Source: a virus. Taken from it: a stretch of DNA of 23,627 bases. The notes beneath the pieces are model-generated. The model ran no database searches and was not told where the DNA came from. It worked only from the letters and a program-made list of their open reading frames with translations. Location of the stretch: positions 1 to 23,627 of IMG/VR virus record IMGVR_UViG_3300032287_001110. One strand, given 5' to 3'. This document shows, piece by piece, positions 14,882 to 21,064 of the stretch; positions within the stretch are counted from its first letter, which is position 1; each line of letters begins with the position of its first letter. The position numbers and the translations under genes are program-made.

Positions 14882-15076
14882 CTAGAAGTCGTCGCTCTTT
14901 AGGATGCGCTCTTCAAGGTCAAGGATATTCCGTTCAGCCTGCGCGAGACCCTCAATCTTGCCAACCATGTGGCGGTAGGCGGGGTAGTCTGCAGCCCCAC
15001 CCGTAGCCATCGTGTCGGCAAGATTGTTAAGGTCTTCGCGGATTTTCTTCTTCAGATACTCAAATTCTTTCATCAA
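14882..15076 (-). CDS. Small coiled-coil protein after the portal gene
   Basis: 64 residues, almost entirely helical: MMKEFEYLKKKIREDLNNLA, then a turn (DYPAYRHMVGKIEGLAQAE) and a second helix ending LEERILKSDDF. The two helices probably pair as a hairpin. The ATG overlaps the portal stop (ATGA), so it is coupled to portal synthesis. Small helical proteins at this position occur in marine podoviruses, without a known role. No motif distinguishes a head-completion role from a regulatory one. Confidence 0.65.
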   Translation of the reverse strand: MMKEFEYLKKKIREDLNNLADTMATGGAADYPAYRHMVGKIEGLAQAERNILDLEERILKSDDF

Positions 15077-17481
15077 ACACCTAAGATTTTCATCCCTGTT
15101 TTAATGGCTTCCGCCGCGCGGGCCATCTCGTTGTCTGCCTGAGACTTCTCAATCTCAGCCATGATTTTCGCTCCAGCAATTCTTTCTGTGGAGGAAATCT
15201 TCTCGGCGTCCAGCTTCAGACGCTCGGCAGCAAGCATAGCCTCTGCCTTGTCCTTCTCTGCCTTGCGGGCAGCTTCCTGAGCCTTGATCTGGAGTTCAGC
15301 CTGCTGCATCTGCACAAGCGGATCTTGCGCCTGCTCTTGGGCCTGCTGCTGGGCCTGCTCGCTCTGGCTATTCTGGAGAACCTTGGCAGAAGCCATAGCC
15401 TCGACCTGAGACAAGCCGTTTTCAACCTCTGGAGGAATCTTGTCTTCCATACCCGGAAGCGGAACACCCATCTGCTCTTCGATCTTGCGACGGTAAGAAT
15501 AAGCCATATGCTCAGCAATATGCGCCTGAATGGCGGCATTGATGGGCTGGGCAAACTGGCTCTGGCCGATCATTGCCTGCATCTGCGGGTCTTGGGCAAA
15601 TGCGGTGTGGACCTGAATGTGTGCCTCATGATCCTGATCCTCAAAGGCCTTGGCGGGCTGGCGCTGGAGGAGGGCCATGTTTTCGGTGACGGGGTCAACC
15701 TGCTTCATTTCTTCCGGTAGGCGGACAATCTCATCTGCACTCTTGATATTAAGAACCTGAAGCATCTCGCGATGGAGGAGAGGCAGGTTGTAAATATCTG
15801 GAGCATTCTGCGCCATCTGAAGTGCTGCCTGAAACTGCATAACGCGCTGCGCCATCGTAGACGCATTTGGGTCGGAAACCGGGATAACATCAACTCTAGC
15901 ATCAAAATCCTCCGAACGGTTATAGTCGCCACCTGTGTCGTACTCGTAGTCCTTGTCCATGTGGTCACGGACGATGGCCGCAATCAGCTTGAACTCGGTG
16001 CCCATGGCAGCATGGATGCGGGCCTGCACGGCAGACATAACCTTGAGGTTACGCTCCAGAAGGGCCAGCGTGGTCCCTACGGGCGCATTGGGGTTCATGT
16101 CACCCACGCTCACGTCAGCTATGGAGCCGATGCGGCGCCCTTCCTCGGTGAGTGTCCCGAGGAGGTTATATAGCACTGCTGACGGCTCCTTGTAGGGAAG
16201 GAACGTGATACTGTCCTTGATGGCACCAGAGGCCACGTCCACGTCACGGAACTCACCCGGCATCAGCGGCGAGTTGTCGCCCTTGATACGAAGACCCCGA
16301 GCCTTGAGACCGGCGGGGAGGTTGGAGAGTGTGCCCGCATCTACGAGCTGGCGGATGATAGATGTGGCGGACTTGGCAATACCACCGATCAGATGGATAA
16401 GGCCTGAGCCATAGAAGCCCATGCCGGGGAGGTAGGGGTAATGCACAAAGTGCATACGCTTCTGCTTCTCCTCGTCATCGCTGATCCAGTTGCGGCGGAT
16501 CGCCAGAACCTTACCGGACTGCTTCTCAATGGTGATGACATACGGGAGCGCCAAACCATCGGGGTCTTCAAATCCGGGCAGATCGTAGTCAATGTGGACT
16601 TCAAGGATGGTGTACCGATCATCGACTTCCCAAGATGGGGTGTCGCCTTCGATCTTGTCATACTTGTCCTGAATGTCCGTCCGCTCGGGGCTGGGATCGG
16701 GAAGATCGATGTCAAGGTAGAAACCCTGAACCTGAAGCTTCTTGATCTCATTCGGGTACTTCTTCATGACGTGCGTATAGCGGGGGCACGTTGCCAGATC
16801 CGAAGCACCATAGGGCACAACGAAGTCTTCCGCAGGGACGAAGAGCGACGTGGGTCGCTTCTTGATCGGGTCGAAGTACACTTTTTTGAAGGCAGACCCC
16901 GCCAATGGAAGGCGGAACAAAAGCTGCTCAAGCTCCGCACGATATTCCGTCATGCGCTGAGTGACGATGTAGTTCATCTCCTCCTCAATGCGCTCGGCCT
17001 GTTTGACCTTTTCGGGTGTCATCTTTCCGATGATCTGTGTGCGGACTGGGCCTGCCGGAGGATACACCTCCATAATAGTCTGGGCCTGAAAGCGGACAAC
17101 CGCCTCGGCCAATAGTGGGTGGAACACACCGCAGGCACCCGGCCATGGGGTCGTGCGGTCTTCATACTTCATTCCGAGAAGGTCGAGCCCTTCAATGTAG
17201 GACTTCTCCCAGTCACGGCGGCTGCGGCGGTCAGATTCAAAGTCACCAATAAGCTCGTTGGCAATACTGTCTAGATCGCCCTCGTCGATGTCTTCAGCAA
17301 GGTTCTTGTTGAAGTCATCCTCTTCGGAGTCGCCAGAGATCATGGCAACAGCCTCGCCGGAGAAATCAACGACAACGCCGCCATCTTCCGTCTCGGACAC
17401 TTCGGGAGAATCAAGGATGATATCCAGCGGTTCAGAAAGATCCTGACCGATTGGGTTTGGGAGTGCGGATTCAATGGCCAT
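15073..17481 (-). CDS. Portal protein
   Basis: 802 residues, about 250 longer than T7 portal. An acidic N-terminus (about residues 1-75) leads to RRSRRDWEKSYIEGLDLLGM and TTPWPGACGVFHPLLAEAVV. FRLPLAGSAFKKVYFDPIKK, LFVPAEDFVVPYGASDLATC and PYLPGMGFYGSGLIHLIGGI follow, then the crown region near MNPNAPVGTTLALLERNLKV. From about residue 690 the chain is a Gln/Ala-rich coiled coil (SQSEQAQQQAQEQAQDPLVQ) to the end, probably a helical barrel pointing into the head. This matches the long portal family of marine podoviruses. It follows the large terminase by 8 nt and would form the dodecameric DNA gate. The ribosome site is GAGG. Confidence 0.88.
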   Translation of the reverse strand: MAIESALPNPIGQDLSEPLDIILDSPEVSETEDGGVVVDFSGEAVAMISGDSEEDDFNKNLAEDIDEGDLDSIANELIGDFESDRRSRRDWEKSYIEGLDLLGMKYEDRTTPWPGACGVFHPLLAEAVVRFQAQTIMEVYPPAGPVRTQIIGKMTPEKVKQAERIEEEMNYIVTQRMTEYRAELEQLLFRLPLAGSAFKKVYFDPIKKRPTSLFVPAEDFVVPYGASDLATCPRYTHVMKKYPNEIKKLQVQGFYLDIDLPDPSPERTDIQDKYDKIEGDTPSWEVDDRYTILEVHIDYDLPGFEDPDGLALPYVITIEKQSGKVLAIRRNWISDDEEKQKRMHFVHYPYLPGMGFYGSGLIHLIGGIAKSATSIIRQLVDAGTLSNLPAGLKARGLRIKGDNSPLMPGEFRDVDVASGAIKDSITFLPYKEPSAVLYNLLGTLTEEGRRIGSIADVSVGDMNPNAPVGTTLALLERNLKVMSAVQARIHAAMGTEFKLIAAIVRDHMDKDYEYDTGGDYNRSEDFDARVDVIPVSDPNASTMAQRVMQFQAALQMAQNAPDIYNLPLLHREMLQVLNIKSADEIVRLPEEMKQVDPVTENMALLQRQPAKAFEDQDHEAHIQVHTAFAQDPQMQAMIGQSQFAQPINAAIQAHIAEHMAYSYRRKIEEQMGVPLPGMEDKIPPEVENGLSQVEAMASAKVLQNSQSEQAQQQAQEQAQDPLVQMQQAELQIKAQEAARKAEKDKAEAMLAAERLKLDAEKISSTERIAGAKIMAEIEKSQADNEMARAAEAIKTGMKILGV

Positions 17482-17489
17482 TATTTACC

Positions 17490-18989
17490 TCAGTAGTAGG
17501 CTTCTGTTTTGTGACGAGGGACACTTGGTTCATCCTCTTCGTCGGTGCGTAGTCTTACAAATCCACCCTGCCGGAACCGGAGCATAGCTTGGCTCACGCT
17601 GTCCACAAAGTCATCATGGCTTCCCGCAGGGAAAGCCGCGCATTCTTCAATCACTTCCTCGGCCCACCTTGTCTCCGGCGCCCACACAGACCCCGATGCA
17701 AACAGGTCCGTGATCGCATTGACACGGGCAATCTTGTCTTGGCCCCGGCTCGGGGTGAAGTCCGTGACCGGAATACCAGCCGCCCGCATTTCGAAAATGA
17801 GCGGGGAACCCGAAGCCTTCGCTTCCACGATTACCATATCTGGTTGCCATTCTTTGTAATGCTCGATTGCGACTTTCTTCAGCTCCGGGAACTCCATCTT
17901 ATCCTTAAACGCATCCAACAGGATGATGTTCGGGATGGGCTCCTTGCTGTCCATGTCGTTGTAGAATATACCCCAAGTCGTGCAGGCTGAGTAGTCCGAC
18001 CGCTCGGTCTTCTTAAAGGCCGTGTCCCACGAAACCAGAATGGCCTCACAGGATGGCGGCGAATCCTTTTCCCACACCCGCCACCACTCACGCTTGAGCA
18101 GGGCACCCTCTTCCGATGTGGGGTCTTGCTGGTACTGTGCCTGCCACTTAGCTACCGGCAGTTCAGCCCTCAGCTTCTCAAGCTCCTCAACAGGCCAGAA
18201 CTCAGGCCAGATTGGAACCCCGGATGGCAGGATGGCCGGAAGCTCAATAACTTCCCACTCGCCAGAGCCATCACGCTTTATAGAGCTGTCGATGATCTGG
18301 CCGGTCAGGTCTCTCTTCGACCAGCGGGTCATCACGACAACAATGGCACCACCCGGCTGGAGACGCTGACGCGGGCCGGAGGAGTACCACTCAAATACCT
18401 TGTCATACACGCCGGGGTCGAACTGACCCTGCATAGCTTCTTGTTCCGAGTGCGGATCGTCGATGATCAAAAGATCGGCACCCTTACCGGTAACGGCACC
18501 GCCGACACCGATAGCGAAGTATTCACCCCGCTTGTTCGTGGACCAGCGGCCAGCAGCCTTGCTGTCTGACTGGAGCCCAACGCCGGGGAACACCTGCTGG
18601 TACTCCTCGGAGCCTACAAGGTTACGCACCTTACGCCCGAAGCCCACAGCCAGCTCGGCTGTATGTGCCGTCTGGATGACCTTCTTTTCGGGGTTCTTAC
18701 CGAGGAACCATGCCGGTAGAAGGAACGACGCAAACTCTGACTTGGTATGGCGAGGGGCCATATTGATGATAAGCCGCTTCAGCTCACCCTTGGCAACCCG
18801 CTCAAATGCGTTGGCCATGATGGCGTGATGCTTGCCGCCAATAAACCCCGGCCAAGCCAGCTTAACAAACTCAAGGAAGTTCTCCTTGGAGAGCTCCCGC
18901 TGCTTGGCTTCGTCAAGTCGGCGCAATAGATCAAGAACCTCGGCCCTTTCACTGGCAGGAATCTTGGCTACGATTTCAGCATAATCCAT
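17490..18989 (-). CDS. terL: Terminase large subunit
   Basis: 499 residues from ATG 18989 (MDYAEIVAKIPASERAEVLD). Codons upstream in the same frame cross a terminator hairpin and were excluded. The ATPase half has the variant P-loop NMAPRHTKSEFASFLLPAWF (about residues 82-101), the coupling region WSTNKRGEYFAIGVGGAVTG, and Walker B LLIIDDPHSEQEA. The nuclease half has ILVSWDTAFKKTERSDYSAC (first acidic residue), MVIVEAKASGSPLIFEMRAA and, near the end, FPAGSHDDFVDSVSQAMLRF with the final acidic pair. These mark the packaging motor that cuts and pumps DNA. No small subunit was recognised nearby, and no good Shine-Dalgarno precedes the start, so an alternative start is possible. Confidence 0.93.
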   Translation of the reverse strand: MDYAEIVAKIPASERAEVLDLLRRLDEAKQRELSKENFLEFVKLAWPGFIGGKHHAIMANAFERVAKGELKRLIINMAPRHTKSEFASFLLPAWFLGKNPEKKVIQTAHTAELAVGFGRKVRNLVGSEEYQQVFPGVGLQSDSKAAGRWSTNKRGEYFAIGVGGAVTGKGADLLIIDDPHSEQEAMQGQFDPGVYDKVFEWYSSGPRQRLQPGGAIVVVMTRWSKRDLTGQIIDSSIKRDGSGEWEVIELPAILPSGVPIWPEFWPVEELEKLRAELPVAKWQAQYQQDPTSEEGALLKREWWRVWEKDSPPSCEAILVSWDTAFKKTERSDYSACTTWGIFYNDMDSKEPIPNIILLDAFKDKMEFPELKKVAIEHYKEWQPDMVIVEAKASGSPLIFEMRAAGIPVTDFTPSRGQDKIARVNAITDLFASGSVWAPETRWAEEVIEECAAFPAGSHDDFVDSVSQAMLRFRQGGFVRLRTDEEDEPSVPRHKTEAYY

Positions 18990-19009
18990 TGGAATATGAT
19001 ACCACGGGC

Positions 19010-19055
19010 GGTTGAATAAAAGAAAACCCCCTCCGAGACGGCAATCGGGAGGGGG
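19010..19055 (-). terminator. Intrinsic terminator upstream of the large terminase gene
   Basis: On the minus strand CCCCCTCC (19055-19048), a 13-nt loop, GGAGGGGG (19034-19027), then TTTTCTTTTATT. The perfect 8-bp GC stem and T-rich tail fit an intrinsic terminator. It ends about 25 nt before the terminase ATG, so transcripts from the tRNA region would stop here and the packaging genes would need their own promoter or antitermination. Confidence 0.85.
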
Positions 19056-19175
19056 CCTATTGGGGGACTGTTGTGCGAAATGTTGAGGTTTGTTTTGATT
19101 TTCCATGCACGAATGCACACAGAATGGTCATGACCCAGAATGGCATCCCTAACCCGGAGAGGTCTTACTCTCTGA

Positions 19176-19195
19176 CCACGATACAAATATCGTGG
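19176..19195. repeat. Perfect 8-bp hairpin with 4-nt loop
   Basis: CCACGATA (19176-19183), loop CAAA, TATCGTGG (19188-19195). There is no T-run on either side, so a terminator is unlikely. It may be an operator or part of a structured RNA in the noncoding stretch. Confidence 0.8.
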
Positions 19196-19492
19196 ATTTC
19201 ACAGGTGCTGTCAATAGGTATCTGGTGCCGACACGATTTTAAGGGGTAATAGCCCCCACCTTCATTGCTGGCCCACCACGGGTCTGCATGCTTGGCCGTG
19301 ATCTTCCCTGTCGGCTGGGATCGGTGGTTAGCCGTCTTTCGCCTTCACCAGAATTTGGGACGGGCTATGACGGCCACCATACGGCTGGCGTCATTGTCTT
19401 AAGCCAAGCCCCCGTCCAGCTTTGGCAGCAGCACTCTCATTCATAGGCGGACGAGCCGCAAGCCAGCCCACAAGAGGCTACAGAACTGGCCG

Positions 19493-19504
19493 ACCCAATT
19501 GGGT
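19493..19504. repeat. Perfect 12-bp palindrome ACCCAATTGGGT
   Basis: A 12-bp perfect palindrome that directly abuts the left arm of the 66-nt hairpin with no spacer. Such a symmetric site could bind a dimeric protein. Confidence 0.85.
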
Positions 19505-19570
19505 AATCCCGCTCGGGATCATTCACGGGCTGTCAGTCCACAAAACCCGCAGAATGTCCCGAGCGGGATT
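19505..19570. repeat. 66-nt long hairpin or cruciform next to the tRNA cluster
   Basis: The outer arms are perfect 14-bp inverted repeats, AATCCCGCTCGGGA (19505-19518) and TCCCGAGCGGGATT (19557-19570). Inside them CATTC pairs with GAATG (one bulged base), then CGGG with CCCG, leaving a 16-nt loop. That gives about 23 base pairs in one structure, 6 nt after the last tRNA-like sequence. No T-run follows on the minus strand, so it is not a standard terminator. It may be an RNA 3' stabiliser, an RNase processing element, or a DNA cruciform site. Confidence 0.85.
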
Positions 19571-19576
19571 ATCTTT

Positions 19577-19648
19577 TGGCGTCCCCTGCGGAGTCGAACC
19601 GCTCTATCGCCCCCACGGGCTGTGTGCTGACCGTTACACTAAAGGTAC
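19577..19648 (-). tRNA. Degenerate tRNA-like sequence (anticodon not assignable)
   Basis: 72 nt with encoded CCA. The acceptor GTACCTT pairs with AGGGGAC except for A3/G70, T8 and A9 are present, and the D stem GTGT/GCAC is complete with a GG in the loop. The T loop TTCGACT sits on a 4-bp stem (GCGG/CCGC). The anticodon arm is broken: the segment CAGCCCGTGGGGGCGATAG cannot form a 5-bp stem with a 7-nt loop and a T at position 33. It seems 2-3 nt shorter than normal. The 3' end AGGGGACGCCA is the same as in bacterial tRNA-Glu. Probably a decayed tRNA or a tRNA mimic. Confidence 0.5.
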
Positions 19649-19649
19649 A

Positions 19650-19725
19650 TGGTTGCAGAGGCGGGATTTGAACCCGCGATCTTCAGGATATGAACCTGAC
19701 GAGATGACCACTTCTCTACTCCGCT
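19650..19725 (-). tRNA. tRNA-Met(CAU), initiator-type
   Basis: 76 nt with encoded CCA. Acceptor AGCGGAG/CTCTGCA has no pair at 1:72 (A/A), T8 A9 follow, D stem GAGA/TCTC, anticodon stem TCAGG/CCTGA with loop TTCATAT (anticodon CAT), T arm GCGGG TTCAAAT CCCGC. Three initiator features are present: a mismatched 1:72 pair, an A11:T24 pair in the D stem (elongators have pyrimidine 11), and overall likeness to bacterial fMet tRNA (TTCAAAT T loop, GCAACCA end). Only two of the three G:C pairs typical of the initiator anticodon stem are kept, since 29:41 is A:T. So initiator type is likely but not certain. Confidence 0.85.
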
Positions 19726-19728
19726 AAA

Positions 19729-19803
19729 TGGTGCCGGATGAGAGGATCAAACTCCCGACCTTGGCTTTACAAAAACCCTGCTCTGTCACTGAGCTAATCC
19801 GGC
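19729..19803 (-). tRNA. tRNA-Thr(UGU)
   Basis: 75 nt with encoded CCA. The acceptor GCCGGAT/ATCCGGC is perfect, the D stem is GCTC/GAGC, and the T arm is GGGAG TTTGATC CTCTC with one G:T pair. The anticodon loop is TTTGTAA, giving anticodon TGT for ACA codons. The anticodon stem GGGTT/AGCCA has one mismatch at its top (G27/A43) and a T:G pair, so the arm is slightly weak. The GCC start is usual for threonine tRNA. It lies 3 nt from the initiator-type tRNA. Confidence 0.85.
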
Positions 19804-19807
19804 ATTT

Positions 19808-19885
19808 TGGTCAGTCCAGCAGGATTCGAACCTGCGTTATTCCTGCTCCCAAAGCAGGTGCCATACCAGACTAGGCGATAGACTG
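19808..19885 (-). tRNA. tRNA-Pro(UGG)
   Basis: 78 nt with encoded CCA. Acceptor CAGTCTA/TGGACTG (one T:G pair), anticodon stem CCTGC/GCAGG with loop TTTGGGA (anticodon TGG, for CCA codons), T arm GCAGG TTCGAAT CCTGC. Its first 15 nt are also the last codons and stop of the HNH gene, so the two overlap and tRNA maturation would remove the end of that message. Confidence 0.9.
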
Positions 19886-20218
19886 CTCTGGTTCCTTAAT
19901 GTATCCAATGTAATGAAGCATTAAGGTAATGTTGTCAATCCTCCTGTTCTCAAGAGAACCCACGGCAACATTGCACTTAAGGCAAAGAATCCCGCGAACG
20001 CGGCCTGTTTCGTGGTCGTGGTCTATCTGACCGCCCTTGTAGCCACGGAACAACTCGACTTCACACTGGCACAGGACACACTTGCCGCCCTGAGACTTAT
20101 GGAGCTGAATGATATCGTTTCTGTTCATCTTGTACCGAAACATAGCATTCTTGCAAACTTGGCACTCGGCGCCAAGGATGGTGTGCTTTTCTCCGCAGTG
20201 CTTGCACTCTTTCAACAA
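19871..20218 (-). CDS. HNH endonuclease, recombination endonuclease VII-like
   Basis: 115 residues from TTG 20218 (AGGAG at 5 nt; TTG 20215 at 8 nt is equally possible). An in-frame GTG at 20407 would add 63 residues, but that DNA folds like an RNA. The protein starts with a zinc-binding pair, CKHCGEKHT ... CQVC. A linker follows (MNRNDIIQLHKSQGGKCVLC), then the core GGQIDHDHETGRVRGILCLK with CNVAVGS. The DHDHETG.VRG.LC..CN signature with flanking CxxC pairs is endonuclease VII (ββα-metal HNH). This family cuts branched DNA, and small free-standing forms act as homing nucleases. RuvC and bridge-helix parts of IscB are absent. Confidence 0.85.
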   Translation of the reverse strand: MLKECKHCGEKHTILGAECQVCKNAMFRYKMNRNDIIQLHKSQGGKCVLCQCEVELFRGYKGGQIDHDHETGRVRGILCLKCNVAVGSLENRRIDNITLMLHYIGYIKEPEQSIA

Positions 20219-20411
20219 CCAAGCTCCTAGAAAGTTCCGGGCGGTGTTTGTCCCCGTAGGGTTCACCTTTCCTGCTATCCCGGCGTAGCGCCCCTCCTCA
20301 CGCGAATCCTGCGGCCTCTTCAGGCGGTAACACAGGACCGGAGGGCGGTTGCGGACTTCTTCCCACTCCTGCCCCCTGAAGGGGCCACGGGGTTCGCACC
20401 GGCACACCTAG
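20219..20411 (-). ncRNA. Structured RNA, HEARO/omega-RNA-like
   Basis: 193 nt between two genes, with nested and long-range pairing on the minus strand. CCCCGT (20392-20387) pairs ACGGGG (20257-20252). GGTGT (20408-20404) pairs ACACC (20247-20243). A three-part arm is CCCTCC/GGAGGG (20345-20340, 20297-20292), TCCTGTG/CGCAGGA (20337-20331, 20313-20307) and GCCT/AGGC (20325-20314) on a GAAG loop. Two small hairpins are CCCC/GGGG with TTCA loop (20384-20373) and GGCG/CGCC (20292-20282). Blocks such as AAGTCCGCAACC and GGAAAGGTGAACCCTACGGGG, and the placement just upstream of an HNH gene, remind me of HEARO (IscB-guide-type) RNAs. The structure is seen; the family is from memory. Confidence 0.5.
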
Positions 20412-20591
20412 TCACTCTTTCGAGCGATCCTTATAGACCATATGCATCATGCCATACACATCATCGATAACGAGAGGCGTTGGCATCCCGAGGGGCTTCC
20501 AGCCGTCTTTCTTAACGTCCAGAACCCCGTTCATCACGTCTGGGAATGTCGGCCCCCAGATGATCTTTGTTTCGAGAACGCTGTAGCTCAT
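20412..20591 (-). CDS. Small phage protein, DUF1737-like fold
   Basis: 59 residues: MSYSVLETKIIWGPTFPDVM, then VKKDGWKPLGMPTPLVID and YGMMHMVYKDRSKE. The layout (a strand, a helix ending in GWKPLG, then a strand with a MHMVYK end) is that of short phage proteins in which a helix before GWxPxG packs on a small sheet (DUF1737-like). The ATG overlaps the stop of the 90-aa gene (ATGA). Its stop is followed within a few bases by the structured RNA. Function unknown. Confidence 0.7.
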   Translation of the reverse strand: MSYSVLETKIIWGPTFPDVMNGVLDVKKDGWKPLGMPTPLVIDDVYGMMHMVYKDRSKE

Positions 20592-20860
20592 GCCTTCACC
20601 GCGATGTAGGAGTAGTTGCCCTCTCCGTGGCGCTGTTGGAATAGCTTCACAACCCCGAGTTCGGAGAACTCAAGAGCCTTATTGGCGGTCCTGAATTGGG
20701 GAACCTCCCCTTCCGTACTGCCAAGGAGGTTTTCATTAAGCTGCCGATCCCGCATCAGGAGGCCTTTATAGTAGGTGATGCGTTCATTACGCTTGGCGTG
20801 GGTGGCCCAGCGGGTGAAGTCATCTGGCGACTCAATATGGGTGTATTGACGGTTTGTCAT
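20588..20860 (-). CDS. Small phage protein, probable winged helix
   Basis: 90 residues from ATG 20860. A GTG at 20878 overlapping the previous stop would add six residues and cannot be excluded. The start TNRQYTHIESPDDFTRWATH leads to NERITYYKGLLMRDRQLNEN, then QFRTANKALEFSELGVVKLF and QQRHGEGNYSYIAVKA. The YYKGxLxxDR motif followed by two helices and a basic hairpin fits the winged-helix-type proteins seen in many small phage genes. It may regulate phage or host promoters, but no target can be inferred. Confidence 0.65.
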   Translation of the reverse strand: MTNRQYTHIESPDDFTRWATHAKRNERITYYKGLLMRDRQLNENLLGSTEGEVPQFRTANKALEFSELGVVKLFQQRHGEGNYSYIAVKA

Positions 20861-20874
20861 AAACTTGCTGCCTT

Positions 20875-21063
20875 TCACGGCTGGTCATCCTTGCCTGTCA
20901 TGATCTCGTAGGCTGTGTAGAGCATTGCGGCAGGAACCGTGATTGGCCACAGCGCAACGACCAGATGGCTTTGCCAGCGGGCCATATCAACATCTGAGGT
21001 CACAGCAAACAGGAACTCATTAAATGTGCCGACAATGTAAAGCCAGAGAATTACCCAAATCAT
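20875..21063 (-). CDS. Small two-helix membrane protein
   Basis: 62 residues from ATG 21063, which lies one base after the previous stop. There are two hydrophobic stretches, IWVILWLYIVGTFNEFLFAV and VVALWPITVPAAMLYTAYEI, separated by a short polar loop (TSDVDMARWQSH), and a charged end (TGKDDQP). Probably an inner-membrane protein with both ends on the same side. Small membrane proteins in early phage operons often modify host physiology or exclude other phages. Nothing specific can be assigned. It is part of an overlapping gene chain. Confidence 0.6.
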   Translation of the reverse strand: MIWVILWLYIVGTFNEFLFAVTSDVDMARWQSHLVVALWPITVPAAMLYTAYEIMTGKDDQP

Positions 21064-21064
21064 G

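Larger units (their letters stand above)
19056..19576. other. Structured noncoding region between tRNA cluster and terminase
   Basis: About 520 nt with no acceptable gene. The longest minus-strand open stretch (19165-19344) has no start codon, and the same frame is broken by TGA and TAA upstream. Structure is dense. There is a perfect 8-bp hairpin CCACGATA/TATCGTGG at 19176-19195, a small GGGG/CCCC hairpin near 19241-19255, and a 28-nt imperfect palindrome near 19367-19394 (ATGACG...CGTCAT). A perfect 12-bp palindrome lies at 19493-19504 and the 66-nt hairpin at 19505-19570. It could be a packaging (pac/cos) site, a noncoding RNA or both. Its position next to terL favours packaging, but nothing proves it. 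Confidence 0.5.

Noticed and set aside
18990-19118. N-terminal extension of the large terminase
   Set aside because: The added 43 residues are encoded across a textbook terminator hairpin and do not resemble terminase N-termini.
19165-19344. 59-codon open frame on the minus strand in the noncoding region
   Set aside because: It has no ATG, GTG or TTG near its 5' end, the same frame upstream is broken by TGA and TAA, and it runs through a perfect hairpin. It is more likely chance or a long-dead gene.
20219-20400. Cobalamin riboswitch
   Set aside because: GCCGGTGCGAACC resembles part of the B12-box surroundings, but the rest of the consensus core and a transport or cobalamin gene are missing.
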